From NCBI GenBank assembly GCA_027924585.1, contig BSBM01000307.1, positions 18,895,501-18,959,500 of the forward strand: 64,000 nucleotides of DNA, given 5' to 3'. The DNA comes from Larix kaempferi. Its lineage: Eukaryota > Streptophyta > Pinopsida > Pinales > Pinaceae. The notes beneath the pieces were generated by a model. That model had not been told where the DNA came from, searched no databases, and saw nothing but the letters and a program-made list of their open reading frames with translations. How positions within the stretch are numbered: position 1 is the stretch's first letter; every line of letters begins with the position of its first letter. Below, in pieces: positions 8,195 through 17,706 of the stretch. A program made the position numbers and the translations under genes.

Positions 8195-10273
8195 CTACTT
8201 TTTGTTGACTGGAACGGGGTTCGACACCCAGGTGGTGTACGGAATAGGGTAGATGAACCCTGCTTTTCGAAGTTTCTCGACCTCAGCCTTAACAGCGGGG
8301 AGCTTGGAAGGGTGAATGGGTCGCTGTTTCTGACGAACAGGGGCTACTTCAGGCCATGTATCAATGTGGTGTTCAATAATGGCAGGGTCGAGACCAGGAA
8401 TCTCGGTATAGGACCAGGCAAATACGTCTCGAAACTCTTGAAAGAGTTTTTTGTATGCCTGAGTTTCTGCTTGAGTGCAAGATGTGCCCAGCGAGATGAG
8501 CTCAGGTTTCCCTGGTGTTGTTGAAATGTCTATCTGTATAGTGGGTGAAATGTTTGACATGTTCCCTTCTTCAAAGGCATCCGGTGCTGGGATGGGGTCC
8601 TTTAACCAATCGACCTTAGTGGGTATGAAGTCTTTCGACTCGACCGATAGCTGGTTGGATGCGGTGGAGGTAGATGCTTCCGGGAGGAAGTACGAGCGAT
8701 GATGCATATCATCCCAAGGGTAGTCGGGTGCAGTGAGTGTCTCCAAAATTTGCTCATCAGTATTGAAGTAGTCAGACCATAAATCAAGGGGTTCTGGTTT
8801 GAAAGTTGTTGAAATCATATATATCGTATTGACTTCTTCCGACGAGGATGATGGTGGGGGGTGGATCTCCTCGATGAGGGGAGGAGATACCTCTAAGTCG
8901 ACGTTGTTTAACTCGTACAACGCTGCTCTATAGTCAGGTAGATCCGGACAATGGTGAGAGTAGTGGCCGTAAACACTGCATATAGCACAAGGATGGTTAG
9001 TGCGCAGTGATTTGTCGCGAGGCTGTAGAGGTGGCTCTAATCTGACTACTGGGATGCCGATGTCATCGTCCAACATATTCATATGCTCTTGGAGTGTCGG
9101 TAAGTGTGGGCATTGATGAGTCGGATGGCCTATCTCATCGCATAATGAGCATTTAGGGGGAGCTCGAAACACTGGTGGGGGTTTAACTGCCTTAGGAGGT
9201 GGTATAGCAGTGTATGGTTGTGGACCTCTGCCCCTAGTGGGCTTAGCAAGAAGAGGGGGATTCTTTGACGTCGAAGCAATCGTGAGACCAGGAGGAGGTT
9301 TCATTGACGACGAAGGGATTGCGACACCAGGAGGAGCTTGATTTGAGGTAACAATAGGTTGTACCGGTTGGAGGATGACGTTTGGTGTCGGCGGTGGAAC
9401 GGGAGGTGAAATATACCACACGGGTAGTCCCAATGTTAAACCGGGTAGACTGAGGGTAGCCATAACCGGAGCGCTCACTACACCCGAAGGCGGAAACAGA
9501 AAGGGGATGGTGTGGATAGGTGTAACACCGATGTGACTCGGTACCAGTGGTGGTTGACTACCGGGTGTTTGTGTATTCTGTGAAAGGGTACAGAGGTTTG
9601 CAACATGGGTCTCTGGTGACGGTGGTGGAATGGCCTGGAATGTAGAGGTCATTGGTGTATCCGAATAAAGTCCGGGTGCCACAGAAGACACAAAGGAGGT
9701 AACTGCACTAGAAGTGGGTTGTTCAATCATGGGAAGAACATTCTCGGGTGCTGCAGGGGCATTGGGATCATAGTAGGTGAGTTGGTCAATTTTGACCACG
9801 CGTCCCTCGTGGGGGAACATCATGGTTCGGAAAACTGAGGAGGCGACCGCTTTCATAGCGTACATGTAACTGCGGCCAAGTAAAAGGTTATAATCGAGCT
9901 GGGCGTTAATGACCTCTATGTCGATGAGCACAGTTTTCCCACCCAATTGGACGGGGACCTTGGGTAGTAAACCTTGAGGTTGAGCTGACCGGCCGTCATA
10001 GGCCCGCAATGCAGTGGTGGATTGCTGGAGAGTAGGAGATCCCAACTTCTGCCAAACAAAGGTGGACATGACGCATGTGGAGGCACCCTCGTCGATGATA
10101 CATCGATGGATGACAAGATTCCGAATAGAAACGGAAACTTGGACTACTATGGTGGAAGGCAACCGTGATTCAGACTGGTCTAAATCAAAGGTCATCAATT
10201 TCGAATCATTTGGGTCAATCGCCCCAATGGAGGAAAGTAAAGTCTTGCGCTGAGTAGGGCAGTTTTTTAAGAC
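8195..10273 (-). CDS. Pol N-terminal part: aspartic protease, two zinc knuckles and RT N-terminus
   Basis: Opens directly after the gag TAA (10274-10276), in the same frame. The protease region has IDEGASTCVM (retropepsin-like D-x-G-A) with the downstream LLLGRSY flap/hydrophobic motif. A proline-rich linker follows. Then come two CCHC knuckles, CSLCDEIGHPTHQC (around 9108-9155) and CAICSVYGHYSHHC (around 8948-8990), which is unusual because knuckles normally sit in gag. The C-terminal end is the RT palm entry (AGFIYPIPYTTWVSNPVPV). The TAG at 8195-8197 falls inside the RT, just before a conserved G-x-x-RVCTDFRDLN stretch, and would truncate the enzyme unless read through. Confidence 0.85.
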   Translation of the reverse strand, partial: VLKNCPTQRKTLLSSIGAIDPNDSKLMTFDLDQSESRLPSTIVVQVSVSIRNLVIHRCIIDEGASTCVMSTFVWQKLGSPTLQQSTTALRAYDGRSAQPQGLLPKVPVQLGGKTVLIDIEVINAQLDYNLLLGRSYMYAMKAVASSVFRTMMFPHEGRVVKIDQLTYYDPNAPAAPENVLPMIEQPTSSAVTSFVSSVAPGLYSDTPMTSTFQAIPPPSPETHVANLCTLSQNTQTPGSQPPLVPSHIGVTPIHTIPFLFPPSGVVSAPVMATLSLPGLTLGLPVWYISPPVPPPTPNVILQPVQPIVTSNQAPPGVAIPSSSMKPPPGLTIASTSKNPPLLAKPTRGRGPQPYTAIPPPKAVKPPPVFRAPPKCSLCDEIGHPTHQCPHLPTLQEHMNMLDDDIGIPVVRLEPPLQPRDKSLRTNHPCAICSVYGHYSHHCPDLPDYRAALYELNNVDLEVSPPLIEEIHPPPSSSSEEVNTIYMISTTFKPEPLDLWSDYFNTDEQILETLTAPDYPWDDMHHRSYFLPEASTSTASNQLSVESKDFIPTKVDWLKDPIPAPDAFEEGNMSNISPTIQIDISTTPGKPELISLGTSCTQAETQAYKKLFQEFRDVFAWSYTEIPGLDPAIIEHHIDTWPEVAPVRQKQRPIHPSKLPAVKAEVEKLRKAGFIYPIPYTTWVSNPVPVNKK

Positions 10274-12829
10274 TTATAACGCAGACATGGCTGCGGGAGA
10301 TTGAGCTAAGTCATCTACAATGTTGTAATTAGACGCAGCCCATGCATTGGGGTTGTTGTTGATTCGGCGAAGGGGGAAGCGAGGTGCTTTAGAAGCGCCA
10401 TCGAGTGGAACCTGAGGTATACGCAATGTCTGATCAGTGGGATGAGCATTAGTATCCTTTTCGGCGGGAGTAGCCTCGGAGGTAGGACCATACTGGTTTC
10501 GTCGGGTTTGGATGTTGACGTCGGCAGTGGACATCATCAATAAGTGGTGGGTGCCTGAATCAAACATGGGTTGGTCAGGAGCCGCGTAAGTAATTTGTTG
10601 TGGTTGCACGTTGCCCTGTGGGGGGGCTAACGGCTGAGTGTTCACCACTCCTTGTGTTGGAAAAGGGTTTTGTAATACCAAAGGTTGTTGTGGAGGTGGT
10701 GGGGGGTTGGGTGGCGGCTGAGGAGCCGCTTGCCCTTGACGATGGGCGTCATTTGTCCATAGTTGTCGAGCTCGCTCCAGATGTGGGCAAGCATGGGTAT
10801 AGTGACCATAGACACCGCAAATGGAACAAGGATGGTTTGTTCGTAAATTAGCATTTTTGGCTTGCTTAGGTGGTCAATCAGGATTCTGATGAGCAGGCGC
10901 CGCGTTATTGTTTTGCGGAGGATCGGTAGGTTGTGGAGCTTGGTTACGGTTTTGATTGTTTCCACGGTTGCGTCCTCTTCCGCGGTTTGGTTTCCCTCCC
11001 TGTTTGCGTTGGTTATTTTGGTATTGGGGATGATGTTGTTGTGCGTACACATGCCCTTGAGCATTGGGGGGATTCTGAGGAGCCGCAGGTGCGGGAGCAG
11101 GTTGCGGTGGATAGTATGCAGGAGGAGCTGGAGGTGGTCCAGTTGCCTGTTGGGGTTGTTGGTACCCCTGAGCTGGTGGAAGTGTGAGGTTAGCTGGTGC
11201 AACCGGTTGTGGGTAATGCATGGGCTGTTGTGGGAACTGCATGGGGTTTTGTACCGTAGGTTGAGCATAGTATGTAGGAGGTACATATGCTGATGGCGCT
11301 TGGCCATAACAATGTTGTGGACAAGAGGGTCCATGAACGTGATGGGTCTGGTTTGTTGGAGCATAAGAAGTTGTCGCTCCGGAACTAGATGTAGTCCTAG
11401 AAAGGTCTGGGGCGGGCATGGTGCTCACCATACTGAAAGGTTTTGCTTGCGGTGTAATTTGGCCAATAATGCCATCAGCGGCATGTGATGCCCCCGGTGT
11501 GTCACCGCGTGCAGAGTCACCTCGTGGGGCGTCAGGTATGATCGTGTATAGGTAACCTGACTGGGCATAGATAAGATCAAACTGTTGGGCCTTGAGGATG
11601 GCCTCCTCCTCAGACTGGGGTCTTTCAGATGCTACATCCTTTGCAATGAGAGGAAGGAGGGATTTAAGGAACCAGTCTAGGAAGATTCGGTCGTCTAATT
11701 TTATCTTGCATAGGCTTCGGCGCCGGCGCCAATCATGAATATGGTCAGTGATATGCGTGGCCGTGTTCTGTCTGCAAGACAGTAGGATCTCGACGCCCGC
11801 ATCGTAGCGGACAGGTAACTGGAAGAATTGTAGGAAAGTCGAGGCAAGGGAGGTAAATGTGGCATGCGTCCCATGGGGCTGCTCGATATACCATTTGGCT
11901 GCGGAGCCAGTGAAGGTGCGTTGTAAAAGCCGTAGGCGGATTGAGTCATCCACTATGGAGTTAGAGGAACACCATAAATGGAAGGACATGATGTGATTCT
12001 GGGGGTCTTCTCCTGCCTTACCCTCAAACTTAGGGATGTCAAAGGGAAGCTTAGTGGGCATATGGGGCCACGCAGGATCATGTCTGATGGGGTCATTTGT
12101 GAGCCTAGCTAAATCTGGCAGGTTCAGACTTGCCATATATGGTAGACTAGGAGATGTGGTGACTGGAACTGGGACATGCCTAGCCATTGTGGTATGGTGT
12201 AGGGGTCCAGTAGTGCCTAAAGGTATGTTAGGTATGGAGGGTATGTGCCCTCCAATAGGTGTAGTCTGGTGTGGGCCAGTGCCTCCAAGTGGAACTTGGG
12301 TTACACTTGGGTTAGGAATCGCACTAGGGATTCCTGGGATTGCACTTCCAAGCGCAACATGGGTTGCGCTTGGGTTGGGAATCGCACTAGGGATTCCCGG
12401 GATGGGGTTTGTGGAAACCAAAGGGGGTATGACCCCCATGTTGGGCATACCCAGACAGGTGGTGGCCCTGTGTTAGGAATTCCTAAATGTGGAGTGTTAC
12501 CCATGTTGGGCATACCCAAGGGGGTGGTAGTTGCCATGGATGGCACTACCGCAGAAGGGTCTGTAGATGTCTCACCAATGGTGCTGGTAAACAGTGGATC
12601 AAATGGTGTTCCAGACATTATGGTGGTTAGTGGTAACTCTGTGGGATTTTCGGATTCTACCTCCAAATCAAAGGTGAAGTGGGGTATGTCAGAATCGGAT
12701 GACTGTCTAATTGATTGACGATGTGTCGAATCAAGGGATAAGGCTCTGCGTCCGTGACGTGGAGAGCCAAGTGGACTAAACTCTGGGAGTTCGCCCTGTA
12801 GACGACGAGAGCGTCTAAAATTCTCAATG
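10274..12829 (-). CDS. Gag polyprotein of the Tat element (one frameshift, one in-frame TGA)
   Basis: The capsid-like Retrotrans_gag region is clear (LPFDIPKFEGKAGEDPQNHI, then FTGSAAKWYIEQ), preceded by a P/G/M-rich repetitive N-terminus and followed by a Q/P-rich linker, a basic GRGRNRGNN patch and one CCHC knuckle, CSICGVYGHYTHAC (10788-10829). The longest ORF is 12448-10874, but the frame continues past a TGA (10874-10876) to TAA at 10274-10276. Upstream, sequence in another frame (12666 and up to ~12829) continues the same style of peptide, so a 1-bp indel near 12455 split the N-terminus; the true start is not certain and no ATG was found in that upstream stretch. The TGA lies just upstream of the knuckle. 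Confidence 0.8.
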
Positions 12830-14152
12830 GTGAGAATATGTGTTTAGGTAAAGAATTTGTTTTAAGTATTAGGTGGTGATATATATATAAAAGACTCAAA
12901 ACCCTAATGCAACCAAGGGTGCAAGAAGGGGAGTGAAAAAAGAAGGCTCTCAGGCCAAAAAATCAATCCTCAAAAAAGGCACTTATTCTAGCAGCTGTGC
13001 TACAATAAGTGGAGGAATGCAACAACTGGTCAGAATACCAACATGCAAGCGGCTCCTAGAAAAAATAGGTGTAACTAGACCACAGGTAGGTTGAAATCAT
13101 GCAAACACCTAATCTAAAAGTATTGTGACTCAAACAGACGATATCCTCTGCAAGGTGATGAAATCCAAGTCAGACAATATGAATGTTGAGACAACGGCTA
13201 GATATCCCCCTACCGGGAGGGACACCGGGTAATCAATCCTAAAGACAGGCTACTAGGATACTCCGTTCATGACGCGTCGAGAAAAGGTAAATCTGCCGTT
13301 TGGTCCTTTGATCGCAATATCCCAATACAGGGATATCCCGAGAACTGCGAATGGTAGCCCTTCGGTTACTGAATGGGTTTCGGTATCCCACTCAGGCTTC
13401 CGGAACCATCATCGCGACTTCAACCCTCCTAGGGGAGAGGCCTTCCCACAAACCGGTTGTGACCGCGCCAAAAAGTACTAAGAGATTTTAGCTCCCTAAT
13501 TGGACAACTTCTATGTCTCAGATGTAAGAACTGAGGGGTGTTATTGGAACACCTATCCCCCCAATACTACCTAGCTACAAGAATTCTTTTAGTGTTCCCC
13601 AAGTGGGGTTAAAAGTGTGTTCAAATTAGGGTACGTTTTAAGTCTTAGTTCAATTAAGTGATCGTGTGAGTGCACGTGAGGTGTTGTAAACTGAACTTGA
13701 AAAAATTAAATGCTTTATAGGAAATTTTCAAAAAATAAAGGATTTTTCGAAAATAAAAAGCAAATATTTAAGACTTTTTCACTAAAAGAAATTTAAATGC
13801 TTTTCAAAAAATAACTCAAAAAATAAAGGATTTCTTGGATTTATGAAAGCAAATAATAGACTTCTTTTTAAAAGAAATAAATGGATTTCTTTGTTTCAAA
13901 AAATTGCTAAGGGCAAGATTTTAAAGAATTAAACAAGAAAAAATTTGAATCTAGATAAAAAATGCAAAATGAGTCTTCCTTTCACTTTCTTGAAAATTTT
14001 TAAAAAGATTTCTAGATATGCACTTTCAAATAGTAAATTTTTTTTTCAAAGCTGTAAAATATGCAGAATTTAATACTGTAAAAAATGTGCTATGGGTAGA
14101 AAGTACAGTAAAAAAAATTTTCAAGATCGGGATGGCCGAATGAAAAATTCAG

Positions 14153-14447
14153 CCGCGCGGGTTTTGGACGCACAGCCGCGATGGGCCGCGCGGGTTTTGG
14201 GCACACAGTCGCGATGGACCGCGCGGGTTTTGGTCGCACAGTCGCGATGGACCGTGCGGGTTTTAGCCGCACAGTCGCGATGGGCAGCGCGGAAATCGGC
14301 CGTGAAGCCGCGGTGCATAGCGCGGAAAAACGCAGAAAAGTCGCGATGGACCGCGCGACTGTCTGGCAAAAGGCCGCGATGGACCGCGCGGAAAAACGCA
14401 GAAAAGTCGCGATGGACCGCGCGACTGTCTGGCAAAAAACCGCGAGG
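14153..14447 (+). repeat. 33-bp quasi-palindromic tandem array, right copy (9 units)
   Basis: Nine 33-bp units (the last is 2 bp short), each with TCGCGATGG followed by (A/G)CCGCGCG. Units 1-4 carry the GGGTTTTGG core, units 5-9 the GACTGTCTGGC or GAAAAACGCAG cores. The unit matches the array at 3072-3335: the ACTGTCCGGCCAAAACC core of that array recurs here directly (units 7, 9) and inverted (units 1-4). Open frames across it on both strands follow from the 33-bp period. Confidence 0.88.
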
Positions 14448-14628
14448 CGGAAGCCGTGCATGGAAACCGAGAAATGAACCCGAAAATTGAAAATTTCGGG
14501 CTGTTTATGGGGCCAAATCTCAGAGCAGCAATGGATCTGCTGTCTAAGATGGCAGATCTATGGATCTAAAGGTTAAAAACTCATAAAAAACTAAGATTAA
14601 AGGCAAAACTAGAGATCTATAGTTCAAA

Positions 14629-14645
14629 CCAAAGCGGAGTCGCCA
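14629..14645 (-). other. Primer binding site (PBS)
   Basis: Five bases inside the 5' LTR end the minus strand reads TGGCGACTCCGCTTTGG. The leading TGG pairs with a tRNA CCA tail and the rest resembles the tRNA 3'-end complements used by Tat-type elements. I recall tRNA-Arg for such motifs but could not check it here. Confidence 0.6.
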
Positions 14646-14650
14646 AAAAC

Positions 14651-15377
14651 TGTTGGCCCGGTTTTGCAACCAGGCTTAGTGCTATGGGCACCTGCTAACT
14701 AGTAGCAGCAGTTTCAATAGAAATAAAAACAATAAACTAAATAAACAAGATTATTCATGGATCTAAGCAAAGATATTAAGCAAATAATGTGAACATTTAA
14801 AAATCAAGAACAAGAAACATAAGAAATAATTTTTTGTATTGAAAAATGGGGGGCAAGCAAGTGCTTGCGATATTACCTTCAATGGTGAAGGTTGATGTTG
14901 AGCAACTCCCAAGATGAGTAGCTCCAAACTCCAAGAGGTCTCCTTCTCCAAGGTTGCTTCAATGGCTAAAAATGCTCAGGGGAGATTTCAGCAGCATAAG
15001 GATGAGATAATGGATGGATGTGAAATGAGGAGCCCCTACCACCTTTTTATAGGTTTTGGTGGTGGGAAATACCATTTGTGGTTTTGTGGAAACCAAATGG
15101 TATTGACCAACATGGTTTAGGTACTTTTCCCTCCTTTTTCCTTTTTTGAATAAAAATAATATTTTAATTCCCTTTTTAATATTTTTGGGAATTTGGACCC
15201 TTTTTGAGGGTTTTTTATGATTTTCTTGGAAAAATAATCTTTTTTAATGGAAAAAGGGGTGTACTAAGGTCTTTTGGTGACCTTTTGTTGGTTTCAGAGG
15301 CTCAGATGGTGGAAAAGTGGACAAATGGGTCATGTGAGTAAGGGAATGAGCTAGTGAGCACTTTTTAGGTGTTAACA
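14651..15377 (-). repeat. 5' LTR of the Tat element
   Basis: 727 bp, apparently identical to 75-801. Its element-sense start is 15377. This copy should drive transcription of gag/pol towards lower coordinates. Confidence 0.95.
15042..15051 (-). promoter_or_regulatory. TATA box in the Tat 5' LTR
   Basis: Minus-strand TATAAAAAGG about 330 bp into the LTR. It would set U3 at ~335 bp and transcription start near 15015. The same motif in the 3' LTR lies at 466-475. Confidence 0.5.
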
Positions 15378-15382
15378 TTACC
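15378..15382. repeat. Target site duplication (TTACC), right copy
   Basis: Directly follows the right LTR and matches 70-74. Confidence 0.93.
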
Positions 15383-15778
15383 AAAACCTTAAAGGCATAT
15401 ATCCCAAAAAAAATGCTCATTTCATCTTCAACAAAGTGTATTTTCAGTTGGACTGTGAATAGTGAAAAGATTTTTCAGTAGGGTATGTGATTGTTGCTTG
15501 GAGATTAGTTGGATTTTTTGATAATGTTTGTATCTGCCAATTGGAGACCGAAAATGCAAGATGGAGAGCCAAGCCGACTGTGTTTTGGATACTTAGTTTC
15601 CATTGCATTTGAATTTTGAAGAAGGTATTTAGGTATTCAACCAAATTGTTCTTTGAGTTTTAATTTTCATACCTGATTTCAGGGATCAGCCTAAATTTCT
15701 ATGCTTCCATCTTCTTTGCCTTGAATCTCCATGACAATTGTGCTTGTTGAAACAATATTTTTTATTTACGTGCTCTAG

Positions 15779-15964
15779 ATGATCCCACTAGAGAAACTCA
15801 ATCATGGGAATGGATATCCAAGTCGATACCAACAGTTAAATGGATCACCGACTATGGTTTTCACATTGTCAAATGGGATGGTGCAGCCAATTGGGGCATG
15901 TTCCTTGAAATAATTCCCCCAAAATGGAAGAAGACGAAGAAACACATATTTTCCATATGCTCAG
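15779..15964 (+). other. Exon-like open segment in host flank
   Basis: A pyrimidine-rich acceptor (TTTTTATTTACGTGCTCTAG) ends at 15778 and a CAG|GTTATA donor follows 15964. Between them one frame is open for the full 62 codons, with a Trp-rich composition (SWEWISKSI, WDGAANWGMFLEI, PKWKK). This is protein-like but I do not recognise the family. With the open segment at 1-74 it could be part of a plus-strand host gene that the Tat element interrupted. The rest of 15383-17058 is AT-rich with no other supported gene. Confidence 0.35.
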
Positions 15965-16428
15965 GTTATATAATCCTATTGAACAGTAAAAAAAGTCAAA
16001 CATTATTTTTCAAAATTTTTCTCTGATCCAACATTCTATTATTAGGCTTCCCAGTTTGTTAAATAATGAATTTTTGGAACATTGTTTTTTCAGGAAAACA
16101 CCATACGCTTTCCACTTACTCTCAAAACTTAAAGTTGAAGAGACTGACTGCTATCATCTATAAAGCAATGGATTCCGAAAATCTATGTGTAATTTCGACA
16201 GAGTAAAGAACCCTAAAACATTACCAGCTCGGTCTTTACATTATACTTGTCTGGAGATTCCCCACTGCACCTTAACTGCACTGAGAAAACCCATGATAAT
16301 CAATACTCAGTAAATGCTGGAATGAAATCAATACCAAACCCTAAATGCAAGTTCTAGGGTTTAGGAGAATCTTCTACCAGTCATTCAAATATTGAATATG
16401 TTATAAAACTGCTAAAATAGTGAAGGAT

Positions 16429-16704
16429 TTAGAGAATACATACAAGTGAATAATGTCGCAACTTCCTTGGCCAAAATGAGAAATTTGCAAGCATGATATG
16501 TAGGGGATAATTCAACAAGACATCTAGATCACACACTGCCAATACTTCTATTAGATTGAATTTAACTTCCTGACAATTCACATTAATAGATTCAAGGGAT
16601 TCAATGATATCTGCAGGGACTATGCTACTTCCATCATTTTTCATTGTCACACGCATCAAACCCTTCCACCCAAACAGAGATCTGTCTACACCAATTAGAT
16701 ACAT
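16429..16704 (-). other. Minus-strand ORF of 91 codons, unknown
   Basis: A fairly protein-like frame (LFGWKGLMRVTMKNDG, then PADIIESLESINVNC) with no recognised domain, no obvious intron signals and no homologous neighbour. It could be a gene fragment or chance. Confidence 0.2.
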
Positions 16705-17058
16705 ACATTGATCTTTTCATTTTTTAGGCCAAAAATTATTTGCAATAAAACTCCAACTGTAATCTCATTCGAAGAATCGAGAACTCCAACTGTAATCTCC
16801 TTCAGATGCAAATGCCCTAAGAAAAAAAACACAACAATTTTTATTATTATTTTCCATAGGGAGGAATATGGTTGTTGAATTTATTTGAACCGTGTACAGA
16901 GCGATTAATGTTGGAATCGATTTCCTCACTATCTGTGCCTCGCAAAACATAGATAGGGAGGAAAATGATTTTCGTTGGCCTAACTAATTGCGTTTAGCTC
17001 ATCAATAGCCTCAAAAAGCCCACTTTGTGCTCTACTATTAGCCTAAAAAATCCCATAT

Positions 17059-17130
17059 CGACGGTATGGACCTTTCGTCGCTATAGAGACAAAATTTCAT
17101 TGCTATAGCGACGAAAGGTCCTTACCGTCG
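17059..17130. repeat. Hairpin with 28-bp arms
   Basis: 17059-17086 and 17103-17130 are inverted copies with one mismatch around a 16-bp loop. The arms are built on CGACGGTAnGGACCTTTCG and CGTCGCTATAG. The second arm is followed by a further CTATAGAGACG, so the block looks like the end of a small DNA transposon. It lies just left of the point where copia coding sequence becomes recognisable. Confidence 0.75.
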
Positions 17131-17216
17131 CTATAGAGACGATCGTCGGGGGCATTTTTAAAATTTTCCAAAAATTTAAACTGTTTTTCCACGAAAACAT
17201 CGATTTTAATTGTTTC

Positions 17217-17701
17217 ATGGCAAACTTTCATGGGAATTTTGAGCCATATGTAGTAGTGAGGGATCTTCTATTCCATCTCTATGGTCTTACCTCTCCCAAT
17301 GAATTTTGGATAAAGCTTCAAGAATTTTTTGGAAAGACTGATGAGCAATTATTCTTGGCCTTGACTACTAGTCTTTGTTTTGACCTTCCGTTCCACAAGG
17401 AAGGCAGTTAAAAATTGTAAGAGCCCGACACTTTTAGAATTCATGGAGTCATTGACACAAGAACAAGACAAATTGGTCTTGATGGGAGACATTAAAAATA
17501 CATCCAAAGACCATTGTCTGAATGTTGGAGATTCAAAGGGTTTGAAAGGGAAGAAGAAGGGCAATTTCAAGAAGCCCACTGATCAGAGGAAAGACAAGCA
17601 GAAAGTTCATGAAGACTCCTCAAATTTCAAGAGGAATCCAAATAAGAAAAATGATAGGACAAAGTGAAATTATTGAAGCAAGGGATTTCATCCTGAAACC
17701 T
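17217..17701 (+). pseudogene. copia gag remnant
   Basis: A UBN2-like tail (SPNEFWIKLQEFFGKTDEQL) followed, after a frameshift near 17390, by a basic linker (KGLKGKKKGNFKKPTD). The usual CCHC knuckle is ruined: two of its Cys codons are now TGA (17666-17680 region), leaving KGFHPE. Confidence 0.6.
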
Positions 17702-17706
17702 ACTAC

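Larger units (their letters stand above)
12830..14650 (-). other. Long 5' leader of the Tat element
   Basis: About 1.8 kb between the 5' LTR and gag with no recognisable coding content. It contains the PBS, the 33-bp array (14153-14447), an A/T-rich block (13690-14100) and a GC-richer block (13200-13480) with many GGGATATCCC-like short palindromes. A long leader is typical of Tat elements. Confidence 0.7.
75..15377 (-). mobile_element. Tat-type Ty3/gypsy LTR retrotransposon, full length, recently inserted
   Basis: A 15,303-bp element bounded by two 727-bp LTRs that start TGTTGG and end TTAACA on the plus strand and appear identical on direct comparison, flanked by TTACC duplications. Coding order on the minus strand is gag, protease, RT, RNase H, integrase, then a second (archaeal/plant-type) RNase H. 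The dual RNase H assigns it to the Tat branch of Ty3/gypsy. An antisense PMD-like gene sits between pol and the 3' LTR. Identical LTRs mean a very recent insertion, yet gag/pol carries in-frame stops (10874, 8195, 6965, and 10274 between gag and pol) and a frameshift near 12455, so this copy is probably non-autonomous. I infer that it was mobilised by proteins from intact relatives. Confidence 0.93.

Noticed and set aside
6965-10876. U-to-C RNA editing or a reassigned code explaining the stops
   Set aside because: The stops fit this pattern, but such editing is organellar, and the same signature in plainly dead elements points to mutation.
14092-14490. Long open frames on both strands over the 33-bp array
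   Set aside because: The 33-bp period keeps several frames open at once and gives only 11-residue repeats; there is no start context or domain.
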